From the NCBI RefSeq assembly GCF_002954705.1, contig NZ_MSCO01000002.1, positions 673,950 through 737,949 on the forward strand: a DNA stretch of 64,000 nucleotides, given 5' to 3'. The notes under the pieces are model-generated. The model ran no database searches. It worked only from the letters and a program-made list of their open reading frames with translations, and was not told the origin of the DNA. This DNA is from Aliivibrio sifiae. Lineage in GTDB: Bacteria; Pseudomonadota; Gammaproteobacteria; Enterobacterales; Vibrionaceae. Positions 15,947-25,348 of the stretch are shown piece after piece. Numbering within the stretch: position 1 is the stretch's first letter; each line of letters begins with the position of its first letter. The position numbers were made by a program, and so were the translations under genes.

Positions 15947-16921
15947 ATGCGTAGTTATGCTCAACACCCTCAAGCTCAAAAAGTATTACATCTTCTGACT
16001 GGGGTTCAATCCTATTTTGAAACAGAACTAACCAAAGCCAGTAATTTGGTTTCAATTAATACTGAGTTTACACCTGTTGAATGGCTACGAGATAATGGAC
16101 TTCACGGTGGAGGTAAACGTTTTGAAGCGCTTGAAGGTGGATTATTTAATCGAGCATCCATCAATGTGTCGCAAATACATTATGAAGAACAAACAGATAA
16201 GCATTACGATAGTGCTACTGCTCTATCAACGATTATTCACCCCTCACACCCACTTGCTCCTTCTATACATATGCATTTTAGCTGGACAGCACTTAAAGAT
16301 GGTTCAAGCTATTGGAGAATAATGGCAGATCTTAATCCATCCCATTTTGACAAAAATGATAAAGAATATTTTGATCAAACATTAAAAGTAGCATCGAAAA
16401 ATTATTATTCTCAGGGAACAAAGCTAGGGAATCAATACTTTGACATTCCAGCACTAAAAAAACGCAGAGGAGTCAGCCATTTCTATTTAGAAGGATTTAA
16501 TCCTATGAATGAAGACGGTACTGAATTTGCTCATCAGTTTGCCACAAAAGTTATTAATACCTATATTCATATTCTGTGTTCACATTTTGTGTCAGCAACG
16601 CCTCCAACAGATGTTCAGAAACAGCAGCAATTGGACTATCATACTCTCTATTTTTATCAGGTATTAACGTTAGATAAAGGAACCACAGCTGGATTGCTAG
16701 TGCACGATCAGAATGATGTGGGTACGTTAGGCTCACTACCTTCTCACATCAATCATGATTTATTGAGTACTTGGCAAGCTGAATCTCCTGAGCCTATAAA
16801 TGAGCTTGTGAAAGAGTTATTAAATACATTACCAAAACAAAACATTTGCCCAATAACGCCAGATACAAAAGCAAAGCTTGCTCAAGCTATTCGTAAGTTT
16901 TATCAGCAGAAAGCATACTAA
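15947..16921 (+). CDS. Divergent coproporphyrinogen III oxidase (HemF) family protein
   Basis: 324 residues, a little longer than classical HemF (about 300). HemF-like landmarks are visible: GLHGGGKRFEALEGGLFNRASINVSQIH (about 46-74), PSIHMHFSWTAL (about 104-115; HemF has PSVHMNVRFF), RRGVSHFYLEGF (about 178-189; HemF RGIGGLFFDDL) and LTLDKGTTAGLL (HemF DRGTLFGLQ). Several strongly conserved HemF residues are changed, including Arg to Lys in the last motif and loss of the GGRTESILMS segment. It is probably a paralogue of the housekeeping enzyme that decarboxylates coproporphyrinogen III in heme synthesis. Altered substrate or loss of activity is possible. Confidence 0.6.
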   Translation: MRSYAQHPQAQKVLHLLTGVQSYFETELTKASNLVSINTEFTPVEWLRDNGLHGGGKRFEALEGGLFNRASINVSQIHYEEQTDKHYDSATALSTIIHPSHPLAPSIHMHFSWTALKDGSSYWRIMADLNPSHFDKNDKEYFDQTLKVASKNYYSQGTKLGNQYFDIPALKKRRGVSHFYLEGFNPMNEDGTEFAHQFATKVINTYIHILCSHFVSATPPTDVQKQQQLDYHTLYFYQVLTLDKGTTAGLLVHDQNDVGTLGSLPSHINHDLLSTWQAESPEPINELVKELLNTLPKQNICPITPDTKAKLAQAIRKFYQQKAY

Positions 16922-16931
16922 AGACAAGTTA

Positions 16932-16964
16932 GCCAATGATGTGTTAATAGCTCATATCATTGGC
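16932..16964. terminator. Inverted repeat between convergent HemF-like and SgrR-like genes
   Basis: GCCAATGAT (16932-16940) and ATCATTGGC (16956-16964) form a 9-bp stem with a 15-nt loop. No good T-run follows on either strand, so termination efficiency is uncertain. Confidence 0.45.
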
Positions 16965-16971
16965 AAATCGA

Positions 16972-18684
16972 TTAAAAGTTAGGCTTTATCCACACGGTAT
17001 TAAAATCAAACCACCCAAGTCCATTGCATGATGCATTTTGTATACTGTTGTTGGCATCTTCACTTATTCCCATCCAACCATGAAACAATGGTGTAATTTG
17101 CCCGCAGTCAACGAGATAGCGACATATCTCATTAACAGGAAAATGTCGTTGAGATGATGATTGCCATTCCTCAATTAAAAATGAGAGATGCTCAAACTCT
17201 TCTTCAGGCATGACTCGTTCTATTTCATTAAAGGCAAATAGCCATGACAACAATGCTTCTGGGCATTGTGTTCCTAAACTCATACCTCGTAACCAAATAT
17301 CAATATTAGCCGTTTTTTCTTCATCAAGAAGATCGAGTGTATCAAATGGATGAATCTTTAAAGTTATGCCATCTTGAGCTAATCGCTGTTTAATGATCTT
17401 TCCAAGTAAAGGGTACAAAGGGTGTTCATTTTCATATCCTAAATGCACAACACTTCCTTTATCTGGTGTGATAAAGGGGTTCTTTGGGCGATTTAAGCAA
17501 TGCTGTAAACCAGGTAACAATCCATAAGCGTTAAAAAGCCCAATCCCATTCATACTCGAGTTTTGTAGTTCACTCAGTAACAACAAAGGCGTAATCGTTT
17601 GTGTTAAGTAAGCTTGCCAATTCTCATCTTTCGTTATACCTGATTTTCTATTAAATAAAATATAACTACACCCTCTATCAACATCGACTTTTTCATCATA
17701 TGACGTTGGTGATAACTCGGAGCCTTCATAAACTTCTAAGCCTAATTTTAATTGTATCGGGGCGACTTCAGGTAAAATCCAAACTTCAACAGAATCAATT
17801 AATGGTCGATATCCAAAATAGTTTTCATTAGCGACAAGGATCAGTTTTTTATCTGTATTTTCGCTAACTTTATAAGGTCCTGTGCCAATTGGAAGTCGGT
17901 TATAATCTTGGGTAACATGAGCTGAAACAGGTATAATTTTAGCATTAAATTGTGCCAATTTAGAATCAAAATAGTGATCATCTCTAGCTAAGATAAAATC
18001 AATAACATTAAGGTTAGGCGTTGTAACCTCTTTAATATGACTGAATACAAAGTTAGATTTTAATGAGGAAAAAGTGGTTTTGATATCATCAAAAGAGAGT
18101 AGTTTGCCATCATGAAAACTGACGCTTGGGCGAATATAAAACCGCCAATGTTGAGGCGTTATCATTTCCCAATGATGCGCTATATCCCCTTCAATATCCC
18201 CTTTCTTATTCCATTGAGTTAATCCATTAAAAATCTGTTGCACTAAATGTTGCTCTGAACGACGTATCGCTAAAGAGGGTTTAAGAATATGGAGTTGGCG
18301 ATAATAAGGAAGCTTTACAACTTGCTTTCCTTTTTCGTGAGATATACCAAGCACATTATGAATAAGATCTAATAGTGCATCTTGGTTACCATCTAGGATC
18401 TCTAAAGCGACATCAAGTTTACCATCTTCAATGCTTTGCTTCGCTAGAGATAAATAAACAGAATCAGGAGTTGAAATAAACTCTAAGATCGAGCTTTTTC
18501 CTCGACCCACAGCTGGTCGCCATACAATCCAATGTTCATCAGACATTTTCTTGAGAACCATACGAGTATTTCGACGAGTACAGCATAATAAATCTGCAAT
18601 ATCATCGATCTGAACCCCTGAAGAAGCTCGGTGATAATGCTCATACAGTTTTTCAAATTGTGTACGTAAACGTGGACTACCCAT
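16972..18684 (-). CDS. SgrR-family transcriptional regulator with solute-binding domain
   Basis: 570 residues. The N-terminal winged helix (about 1-75; RLRTQFEKLYEHYH, then LLCCTRRNTRMVLKKMSDEHWIVWRPAVGRGKSS) matches the SgrR_N pattern of E. coli SgrR. The rest (about 130-560) is an oligopeptide-binding (SBP_bac_5) fold without signal peptide, used as a ligand sensor (GDIEGDIAHHWEMITPQHWRFYIRPSVSFHDGK). In E. coli SgrR activates the sRNA sgrS during glucose-phosphate stress. No sgrS-like sRNA was recognised in the 128-bp divergent gap here. The neighbouring AraC-type gene may be its target. Confidence 0.82.
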   Translation of the reverse strand: MGSPRLRTQFEKLYEHYHRASSGVQIDDIADLLCCTRRNTRMVLKKMSDEHWIVWRPAVGRGKSSILEFISTPDSVYLSLAKQSIEDGKLDVALEILDGNQDALLDLIHNVLGISHEKGKQVVKLPYYRQLHILKPSLAIRRSEQHLVQQIFNGLTQWNKKGDIEGDIAHHWEMITPQHWRFYIRPSVSFHDGKLLSFDDIKTTFSSLKSNFVFSHIKEVTTPNLNVIDFILARDDHYFDSKLAQFNAKIIPVSAHVTQDYNRLPIGTGPYKVSENTDKKLILVANENYFGYRPLIDSVEVWILPEVAPIQLKLGLEVYEGSELSPTSYDEKVDVDRGCSYILFNRKSGITKDENWQAYLTQTITPLLLLSELQNSSMNGIGLFNAYGLLPGLQHCLNRPKNPFITPDKGSVVHLGYENEHPLYPLLGKIIKQRLAQDGITLKIHPFDTLDLLDEEKTANIDIWLRGMSLGTQCPEALLSWLFAFNEIERVMPEEEFEHLSFLIEEWQSSSQRHFPVNEICRYLVDCGQITPLFHGWMGISEDANNSIQNASCNGLGWFDFNTVWIKPNF

Positions 18685-18812
18685 AAAGCACCGTTCATTT
18701 GATTGATATAAGTCTTAATATGAACTCAAATATTGAGACTGTGAGCTTATGCTCTTGATTTTTCAATAAGTAAGTTTACACTAAATTCCGAGTATTTAAG
18801 AGGAAATTCAAG

Positions 18813-19610
18813 ATGATTCCAGTTCAATTACACGAATTCAATTCTCATATGAGAAGAAAGTCTGATCGTTACCCTGTTGTTCGTAACGGTATTTTTCTGG
18901 TCAAATCTGGTGAATTTACTTATCAAGATAAAGCAGGAGAATCTATCATACTCACCAGTGGTGATTTTTTACTTTATAGCTCTGGCGATATATCTAAAAT
19001 TGATATTTCATCCTCTACTGGCAACTTTACAGCTGAATCTCTCGTTATTGATAGCTCTATTTTTCAGCGTTTTATTAGCTACAGCAACGCTGAAGATCAT
19101 ATAAGTTCAACTCGTGAATCATTTATTTTTAATCAATCTGACACAAACCTTGTTTCTCTCCTTTCTCTTTTAAAAGAACAGTTGTCTGATAACCCATCGC
19201 CAGATACTGTTGAGTTTATGACCTTAGCTATTCTAAGTGAAATGGTTCATCAACATCCTGAGTTATTAGATTTTATACATAGAATTTCAGTGTTGACTAT
19301 CTCTCAACAATTAATTCGATATGTTGAACAAAATATCGCTTCAGACTTAACGATTGATACCGTTGCTCCTAAGTTAGGAATGTCACCTTCAACCTTAAAG
19401 CGAAAACTCCAATCTGATAAGTTATCATTTGCTAATCTAGTTAAGGTTAAACGCATAAATCACGCAGCGACACAACTTAGAGTAACAAGAAAAACCATTA
19501 CAGAAATCGCTTATGAAACAGGATTTAAAACAGCAGCTCATTTTAGCACTACCTTTAAAGCAGTAACTAGAATGACACCAAAAGAATTTAGAGAACAAAT
19601 ACAACTTTAG
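18813..19610 (+). CDS. AraC-family transcriptional regulator
   Basis: 265 residues. The N-terminal ~150 residues form a beta-rich, cupin-like effector domain (GIFLVKSGEFTYQDKAGESIILTSGDFLLY). The C-terminal AraC DNA-binding domain (about 163-262) has two helix-turn-helix units; the second, ITEIAYETGFKTAAHFSTTFKAVTRMTPKEFR, is the canonical family signature. A ribosome site AGAGGAAA lies 8 nt before the ATG. It is divergent from the SgrR-like gene and upstream of the PstS-like gene. The ligand is unknown. Confidence 0.88.
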   Translation: MIPVQLHEFNSHMRRKSDRYPVVRNGIFLVKSGEFTYQDKAGESIILTSGDFLLYSSGDISKIDISSSTGNFTAESLVIDSSIFQRFISYSNAEDHISSTRESFIFNQSDTNLVSLLSLLKEQLSDNPSPDTVEFMTLAILSEMVHQHPELLDFIHRISVLTISQQLIRYVEQNIASDLTIDTVAPKLGMSPSTLKRKLQSDKLSFANLVKVKRINHAATQLRVTRKTITEIAYETGFKTAAHFSTTFKAVTRMTPKEFREQIQL

Positions 19611-19678
19611 TAAAGAGCTGTCACAGTGGTGTAACACTCTCGTTTTATTATGCTTTTTTTCTTTAATGAGATCAGATC

Positions 19679-20497
19679 ATGTTTAAAGCGTTATCCTACA
19701 CTACTATTATGGCCAGCTTTCTTTTTAGCTCTACCACATTTGCAGCCAACACAAACACAACAATAGCAGGTTCCACTTCGGTATCGACCTTATTAGAACC
19801 TTTTATTGAGCAATATAATCACAGTTCTGATCATGATGTTGATCTTCAAAGTATTGGCTCTAGCGCGGGCATTACCATGCTAAATACTGGTGCAGTAGAT
19901 CTAGCAATTAGCTCTAGGCAGCTATCTGATACTGAAAAAGAAACACTGTCTTCAAAATTAATTGCTTATGATGCGATTGCTGTTGTTGTTCATCCTGATA
20001 ATCCAATAAAAACACTCTCTGCTGAAAATATTTGGAAAATTTACCACGGTGACATTTCTAATTGGAAAGAAATCGGTGGAGAAGATAAAAAAATAGCAGT
20101 AGTAACTCGAGAATTAGCCTCTGGTTCGCGCTTTTCATTTGAACGTAATCTAGGATTAACCAAAGAAATCAACTCTTTTACTGTTTCTGATATCAGTAAA
20201 AATGCGATTGTTGTCAATGGAACAAATATGGTTAAAAGTATTGTAGCTCGTAACCCTCATGCTATTGGGTATACATCTGCGGGTTCTATTGGTGACCTTG
20301 CTCAGCTACAAGTTGTTAAAATCGATAATGAATTACCAACACCTCAAGCTATTATTGATAATAAATATCCACTTTCTCGCCCTTTTCTATTTGTTTTTAA
20401 AAATGGCACTTTATCAAAACAGTCTAACGAATTTATCTCTTATATAAATTCTGAATCTACCACAAAGCAGATCCAGTCATTAGGCTATGTAAAGTAA
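19679..20497 (+). CDS. Orphan PstS-like phosphate-binding protein
   Basis: 272 residues with a signal peptide (cleaved near TTFAANTN, about residue 22). The mature protein begins TTIAGSTSVSTLLEPFIEQY and continues with IGSSAGITMLNTGAVDLAISSR, which are the phosphate-loop segments of the PstS family (the anion is held by backbone and Ser/Thr). RELASGSRFSFE is a third ligand segment. No pstCAB genes are near, so this is a solitary binding protein, perhaps a sensor or a partner for a transporter elsewhere. It follows the AraC gene by 68 bp on the same strand; common control is possible. A phosphate role is inferred from the family. Confidence 0.78.
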   Translation: MFKALSYTTIMASFLFSSTTFAANTNTTIAGSTSVSTLLEPFIEQYNHSSDHDVDLQSIGSSAGITMLNTGAVDLAISSRQLSDTEKETLSSKLIAYDAIAVVVHPDNPIKTLSAENIWKIYHGDISNWKEIGGEDKKIAVVTRELASGSRFSFERNLGLTKEINSFTVSDISKNAIVVNGTNMVKSIVARNPHAIGYTSAGSIGDLAQLQVVKIDNELPTPQAIIDNKYPLSRPFLFVFKNGTLSKQSNEFISYINSESTTKQIQSLGYVK

Positions 20498-20559
20498 CAG
20501 TTGAAAAAAAACAATGAATAACATATTGTTAAATGGAAATTTAATTACAAGGATGCGTC

Positions 20560-20841
20560 ATGCTAAGTGTTAATAGCTATTTTGAAGATAAAGTAAAATC
20601 AATTGGGTTTGAACAAAATAGCAATGCTATTTCTGTTGGTGTTATGTTACCGGGTAACTACACGTTTGGAACAAATGCTGCAGAGAAAATGACTGTCGTA
20701 ACTGGCGCGCTAGAAATCAAACGAACAACTGACGTTGATTGGGTTTTATTCTCTTCAGGAGAAAATTTCTCAGTTGAAGGAAATTCATCTTTTGATGTAA
20801 AAGTAAGCCTTGAAACCGCTTATCTATGTGAATATTTATAA
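20560..20841 (+). CDS. ppnP: Pyrimidine/purine nucleoside phosphorylase PpnP
   Basis: 93 residues, equal to E. coli PpnP (YaiE) length. A single cupin fold covers the protein: SVNSYFEDKVKSIGFE, then SVGVMLPGNYTFGTNAAEKMTVVTG and SGENFSVEGNSSFDVKV. PpnP splits several nucleosides with phosphate to base and ribose 1-phosphate. It follows the PstS-like gene by 62 bp on the same strand and ends in a strong hairpin shared with the convergent helicase gene. Confidence 0.92.
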   Translation: MLSVNSYFEDKVKSIGFEQNSNAISVGVMLPGNYTFGTNAAEKMTVVTGALEIKRTTDVDWVLFSSGENFSVEGNSSFDVKVSLETAYLCEYL

Positions 20842-20867
20842 TTTTATATTCTGCATAGCTTAATATA

Positions 20868-20903
20868 AAAAATGCCAAGTGAGATAACTCACTTGGCATT
20901 TTT
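20868..20903. terminator. Bidirectional terminator between ppnP and the helicase gene
   Basis: Perfect 14-bp stem from AAATGCCAAGTGAG (20870-20883) and its complement (20888-20901), 4-nt loop ATAA. T-runs follow on both strands. Confidence 0.9.
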
Positions 20904-20950
20904 ATTGTTTAAGTTTTATTGTCTTAAACAAAGAAACTTAAAAGTAAGTC

Positions 20951-22288
20951 TTATTCGTCATCAACAACCAATTTTTTTGGCTTTTTCTTCGGCATAAACA
21001 CTTGGTCACCCACTGCTACGTTAGTGTGGAATGAGTTATCACGCTTCTTAGCCGCTTTTGGTTTATGAGAACCACGTTTCGCTGTCGTTTTCTTAGCGTC
21101 GCCTTTCTTAACAAACGTACGTTTCTTCTTAGGTACAAGACCTTTGAATTTACCTTTTAGGTCTTCAAATACTGAGAACGTTAATTCTTTCTGCAGGAAA
21201 TTTTCTATACGCTTAAAGCTTTCCCAGTCTTTTGGGCCCACAAGAGAAATTGCTGTCCCTTTTTTACCAGCACGACCAGTACGGCCAACACGGTGAACGT
21301 ATTCTTCCATATGCTTTGGCATATCGAAGTTGATAACGTGAGTTACGCTAGTTAAATCTAAACCACGAGAGGCAACGTCCGTCGTCACTAGAATTTTGTG
21401 TGCACGACGCTCAAACTGACTCATGATGTTATTACGAGCGGTTTGGTTCATATCACCACTTAATGCTACCGCTTTAAGCTTGCGCTCATTAAGTAGTTCA
21501 GTTAGACGATCAGTATCGGCACGAGTTGCTGTAAAAATCATGATTTGGAAGTATTTTTCCGTCTCAATGATTTTATCTAATAGAGCTTGTTTATGATCTA
21601 AGTGATCACACAAGTAAAAGCTTTGTGTAATATCAGTATGTTCATCTGTTGATAAACCAACAGAAACAAACTTAGGATTATCAAGCATATTACCAGCAAA
21701 CTGAGTAACGGCATCATGATCCAAAGTTGCAGAGAACATTAATGTTTGACGGCGACGGTGGTTTGCCGCTTTATGGATCTTCTGAAGGTGCTCAGCAAAG
21801 CCTAAATCAAGCATACGGTCTGCTTCATCAAGGATTAATGTCTCTAAACCATTCAAGAACAAAGATTGATGCTCTAGGTGATCAGCCAAACGACCTGGTG
21901 TTGCTACGATAAATTTAGGGAATTTACGCAGTGCATTCACTTGGTCATTGAAGTTTTCACCACCCGTAATTAGGGTAGCGTCATAGCTTAACCCACCTAA
22001 CATGCTACGTAGGTGTGTATATACTTGTTTTGCTAATTCACGTGTTGGTGCCAAGATCACTGCACGAGGATCATTCTTAGAAAACGATTTTGATTTCAGT
22101 GACTTATGAAGCATTGGCAAGACAAACGCTAACGTTTTACCTGAACCTGTTTTTGATGATGCAAGAATGTCTTTACCTGCCATCGCAACAGGGACAGCTT
22201 TACGCTGAATTTCTGTTGGTTTTTTGATGTTCTGGTGAGCGAGATTTTTTAATAGGCGATTATCTAAACCTAAATCTTTAAATTGCAA
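20951..22288 (-). CDS. DEAD-box RNA helicase (SrmB-like)
   Basis: 445 residues from a TTG start at 22288, chosen because GGAG lies 8 nt upstream; a GTG three codons earlier overlaps that same GGAG. All DEAD-box motifs are seen: Q motif (KPTEIQRKAVP), I (SSKTGSGKT), Ia (PTRELA), II (DEAD at about 147-150), III (SAT), IV (IMIFTATR), V (TTDVASRGLD) and VI (HRVGRTGRAG). The tail (about 375-445) is Lys-rich and disordered, as in ribosome-assembly helicases. The ITGG segment and the DRMLDLGF and TLDHDAV parts resemble E. coli SrmB, which acts on the 50S subunit. The orthology is tentative. Confidence 0.9.
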   Translation of the reverse strand: MQFKDLGLDNRLLKNLAHQNIKKPTEIQRKAVPVAMAGKDILASSKTGSGKTLAFVLPMLHKSLKSKSFSKNDPRAVILAPTRELAKQVYTHLRSMLGGLSYDATLITGGENFNDQVNALRKFPKFIVATPGRLADHLEHQSLFLNGLETLILDEADRMLDLGFAEHLQKIHKAANHRRRQTLMFSATLDHDAVTQFAGNMLDNPKFVSVGLSTDEHTDITQSFYLCDHLDHKQALLDKIIETEKYFQIMIFTATRADTDRLTELLNERKLKAVALSGDMNQTARNNIMSQFERRAHKILVTTDVASRGLDLTSVTHVINFDMPKHMEEYVHRVGRTGRAGKKGTAISLVGPKDWESFKRIENFLQKELTFSVFEDLKGKFKGLVPKKKRTFVKKGDAKKTTAKRGSHKPKAAKKRDNSFHTNVAVGDQVFMPKKKPKKLVVDDE

Positions 22289-22499
22289 AAGCTGCACTCC
22301 AATTTCGAGTATTATTGGTGGATAACCAGTGATTCTGGTCTAATGCGGCGGAGTATAGCATAAGTGTCGTTTTACCTTACATATAAATCTTCATTTGAAC
22401 TTTTATACTCTCCTCCCACTTTGCTACACTATGGATAAGCTAATAAAAAGTCTTAACGCATAAAAACATTAACTTAATTATAAAAAAGTAGAACAATCT

Positions 22500-23327
22500 A
22501 TGAGCATAGAAATTACTGGAACATTAGCAAAAATGCGAGCATCACTGCTTGATGGTACGGTTCAATACCGACTACCTGTTGGCAACGAGGAAGTGGAACT
22601 TAATAGATTCATAGGGAAAACAATTACTCTAACTCATACGGGCAACATTTTTTGCAGCTCTTGTGGTAAGAAAACCAAAAAAAGTTACTCTCAAGGACAT
22701 TGCTTTGTTTGTATGAAAAAACTAGCAAGCTGCGACATGTGTATTATGAAACCAGAAACCTGTCATTTTGCTGAAGGTACTTGCCGTGAACCGCAGTGGG
22801 GCGAAGATAACTGTTTTGTCGACCATTATGTTTACCTTTCAAATACATCAAGCTTAAAGGTCGGCATTACACGTCATACCCAGCTCCCTACTCGCTGGAT
22901 TGATCAGGGAGCAACACAAGGTTTACCAATAGCTAAAGTTAAAAACCGTTTAATCTCAGGATTAGTAGAAATCGAATTAGCTAAGTTAATCGCTGATAAA
23001 ACCAATTGGCGTACGCTGTTAAAAGGTAATAATGAACCACTTGCTTTAAAAGAAGCTGCATTAGAATTATTACCACAAGTCGAAGAAGCCATAGCTAAAA
23101 TTCAAGCAACGCATGGTGAAGATTCAGTTGAATTACTGGATGAGAACATTCTAGATATCAGGTTCCCAGTAAATGAATTTCCAACTAAAATTGTCAGCCA
23201 TAATTTTGATAAAAATCCTGAAGTAACAGGGATATTGAATGGCATTAAAGGCCAATATCTTTTGTTTGATACTGGTGTCATTAATATCCGTAAATTCGGT
23301 TCTTATGAAGTCACCGTGACAGTGTAA
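22500..23327 (+). CDS. DUF2797-family protein with Cys-rich region
   Basis: 275 residues. The N-terminal part has many Cys in CxxC pairs (CSSCGKKTKKSYSQGHCFVCM, about 52-72, then CDMCIMKPETCHF), suggesting one or two zinc sites. The centre, YVYLSNTSSLKVGITRHTQLPTRWIDQGATQG (about 109-140), resembles a GIY-YIG-like nuclease fold (VYL...KVGIT). I know the arrangement as DUF2797. Nuclease activity is not shown. It is a single-gene unit divergent from the helicase gene. The stop codon overlaps an imperfect matS-like sequence at 23316-23328. Confidence 0.75.
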   Translation: MSIEITGTLAKMRASLLDGTVQYRLPVGNEEVELNRFIGKTITLTHTGNIFCSSCGKKTKKSYSQGHCFVCMKKLASCDMCIMKPETCHFAEGTCREPQWGEDNCFVDHYVYLSNTSSLKVGITRHTQLPTRWIDQGATQGLPIAKVKNRLISGLVEIELAKLIADKTNWRTLLKGNNEPLALKEAALELLPQVEEAIAKIQATHGEDSVELLDENILDIRFPVNEFPTKIVSHNFDKNPEVTGILNGIKGQYLLFDTGVINIRKFGSYEVTVTV

Positions 23328-23471
23328 CATAAAGGCAATTGCTGTTGTACTTAGCCTCTGTGGCGATAAGTACAACGGTAACGTGATTCTCGTCGTATAA
23401 TAATTTTCCATAATTTGATAAAAACTAATGATTCGGTTATCAATAGTGCATGCTATTTAATGGAGTAAAGC

Positions 23472-24272
23472 ATGCTACTAGTCACTCAAGAGCAATTTCA
23501 AACCTATTTATTCTTAGGTAAAGATGGCTCATATTATTCAAAATATGATGGTTATTTATTACAGAGCGTTTTTCAACCTATCTTTAATACTCAACAAACC
23601 ATTATTGGCTATGAAGCATTATTACGAATTTATGACAACAAAATGCTACCAATCCGACCAGATTTGTTTTTTAAAGACGCAACAAGAACCGTTGAACAAA
23701 TTCTCAATATTGAGCGACTAAGCCGCATTATTCATATACGAAACTTTTCTCTTTTTTCACAAAGAAATATTCAACTATTTCTAAATATATTACCTGAATC
23801 TGCAGTCCATTTTCATATAAATAAAATACCGACTCTGAATACATCATTACTTGAATCTCGTATTCAAGAACTGGGGTTATCCCCTCAATATGTCACACTA
23901 GAACTTCTTGAATTTCATTACCATGATAAAGATAAATTATTAAGTGCTATAGAGGATATTAAATCACATGGTTTTAATATTGCCATTGATGACTTCGGCT
24001 CAGAAGCGTCATCAGAAGAGCGCGTCTCATTATTAGAACCCAACATTTTGAAGATTGATCGTTCTTTATTGCTTCAATATGAAAATGGCAACACTACTCC
24101 TATTCTGTCAGCCATCGCTTTAGCGAGAAAACAAAAAGCATTAATTGTTATTGAAGGCGTTGAAACCGCTAAACAATATGAAGATATGAAATCACTGGGT
24201 ATTGATTATTTTCAAGGCTTCTTGTTGGGTAAACCTTTACCATTACAGCAACAAAATCATCAAGCAGCCTAA
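23472..24272 (+). CDS. EAL-domain c-di-GMP phosphodiesterase
   Basis: 266 residues, a single EAL domain from about residue 28 onward and no membrane segment. Key motifs are intact: EAL at 48-50 (YEALLRI), N in LFLNILPES, ELLEF, DDFGSE, the Lys in ILKIDRSLL, the Glu in IEGVETA and the QGF loop. It should hydrolyse c-di-GMP to pGpG. With no sensor domain its control must be by expression or by partners. It lies 64 bp upstream of rbgA on the same strand. Confidence 0.9.
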   Translation: MLLVTQEQFQTYLFLGKDGSYYSKYDGYLLQSVFQPIFNTQQTIIGYEALLRIYDNKMLPIRPDLFFKDATRTVEQILNIERLSRIIHIRNFSLFSQRNIQLFLNILPESAVHFHINKIPTLNTSLLESRIQELGLSPQYVTLELLEFHYHDKDKLLSAIEDIKSHGFNIAIDDFGSEASSEERVSLLEPNILKIDRSLLLQYENGNTTPILSAIALARKQKALIVIEGVETAKQYEDMKSLGIDYFQGFLLGKPLPLQQQNHQAA

Positions 24273-24336
24273 CTTCCCTTTACTCTTTTGACTTTGCCGT
24301 TAAAATAGCGTTTTTGATTTTTAAAGGATTCACGCT

Positions 24337-25272
24337 ATGTCCATCCAATGGTTCCCTGGTCACATGCATAAAGCTCAAAAAGAGATCGCGGAAGTGATCC
24401 CTAAAATGGATGTGATCATCGAAGTGCTTGATGCTCGTATCCCTTTCAGTAGCGAGAATCCAATGATCGCCTCTCTACGTCAAGACAAGCCTTGTATTAA
24501 AGTTTTGAACAAGCGTGATTTAGCTGACCCTGAAGTGACTCAACTGTGGATTGAACACCTTGAAAAAGAGCAAGGCGTTACAGCAATGGCTGTGACAACC
24601 AGTAACCCCGATGAAATCCATAAAATTATGGAAAGATGCCGTAAGCTGGTTCCTCACCGTGAAGCGATGGGAAAAAATGTTCGCACCATGATTATGGGCA
24701 TTCCAAATGTGGGAAAATCAACCATCATTAATACGTTAGCAGGACGTATGATTGCAGTAACCGGCAACCAACCAGCGGTAACTCGTCGTCAGCAACGTAT
24801 TAATTTGCAAAATGGGGTTGTTCTTTCTGATACCCCTGGGATTTTATGGCCTAAGGTTGAGAATCCACACAGTGGTTTCCGTCTTGCAGCTACTGGTGCT
24901 GTTAAAGATACAGCGATGGATTACGATGAAGTGGCTTTTTATACTGTTGAGTATTTAGCAAAACAGTACCCAGAGCACTTAAAAGAACGCTATAACTTGG
25001 ATGAATTACCAGATAACGATTTAGAGTTAATGGAAGCAATTGGCCGTAGCCGCGGTTGTTTGCAAGCTGGCGGACGAATTAATATCTATAAAGCGTCTGA
25101 AATTCTGCTTCATGAACTTCGTTCAGGTACATTAGGTCAATTAACCCTAGAACTTCCTGACATGATCCCGGCTGAACTTGAAGCCGTTGAAATTGCTGCA
25201 GCACTTAAAGTTGAACAACAAATTAAGAAAAAAGAAGAACGTCGTAAACGTTACTTGAAAAACAAACGTTAA
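24337..25272 (+). CDS. rbgA: Ribosome biogenesis GTPase RbgA/YlqF
   Basis: 311 residues, starting MSIQWFPGHMHKAQKEI, the YlqF hallmark. It is a circularly permuted GTPase: G4 (NKRDLAD, about 57-63) precedes G1 (GIPNVGKST, about 123-131) and G3 (DTPG, about 168-171). The C-terminal helical domain (about 210-305) binds rRNA and ends in a Lys/Arg-rich tail. In Bacillus RbgA drives late 50S assembly; in gamma-proteobacteria the role is less clear. A bidirectional terminator follows. Confidence 0.92.
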   Translation: MSIQWFPGHMHKAQKEIAEVIPKMDVIIEVLDARIPFSSENPMIASLRQDKPCIKVLNKRDLADPEVTQLWIEHLEKEQGVTAMAVTTSNPDEIHKIMERCRKLVPHREAMGKNVRTMIMGIPNVGKSTIINTLAGRMIAVTGNQPAVTRRQQRINLQNGVVLSDTPGILWPKVENPHSGFRLAATGAVKDTAMDYDEVAFYTVEYLAKQYPEHLKERYNLDELPDNDLELMEAIGRSRGCLQAGGRINIYKASEILLHELRSGTLGQLTLELPDMIPAELEAVEIAAALKVEQQIKKKEERRKRYLKNKR

Positions 25273-25291
25273 TTCTTTTTAACACACTAAT

Positions 25292-25329
25292 AAAAAGAGA
25301 GGCTAACCCTAAGTTAGCCTCTCTTTTTT
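25292..25329. terminator. Bidirectional terminator between rbgA and the CobW-family gene
   Basis: Long stem AAAAGAGAGGCTAAC and its complement around a 5-nt loop, with A-run and T-run on the two sides. Serves convergent genes. Confidence 0.9.
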
Positions 25330-25348
25330 ATTTTTATTACTGAGCTTG

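Noticed and set aside
23316-23328. GTGACAGTGTAAC as a third matS site
   Set aside because: One mismatch in a conserved position; noted only as near-match.
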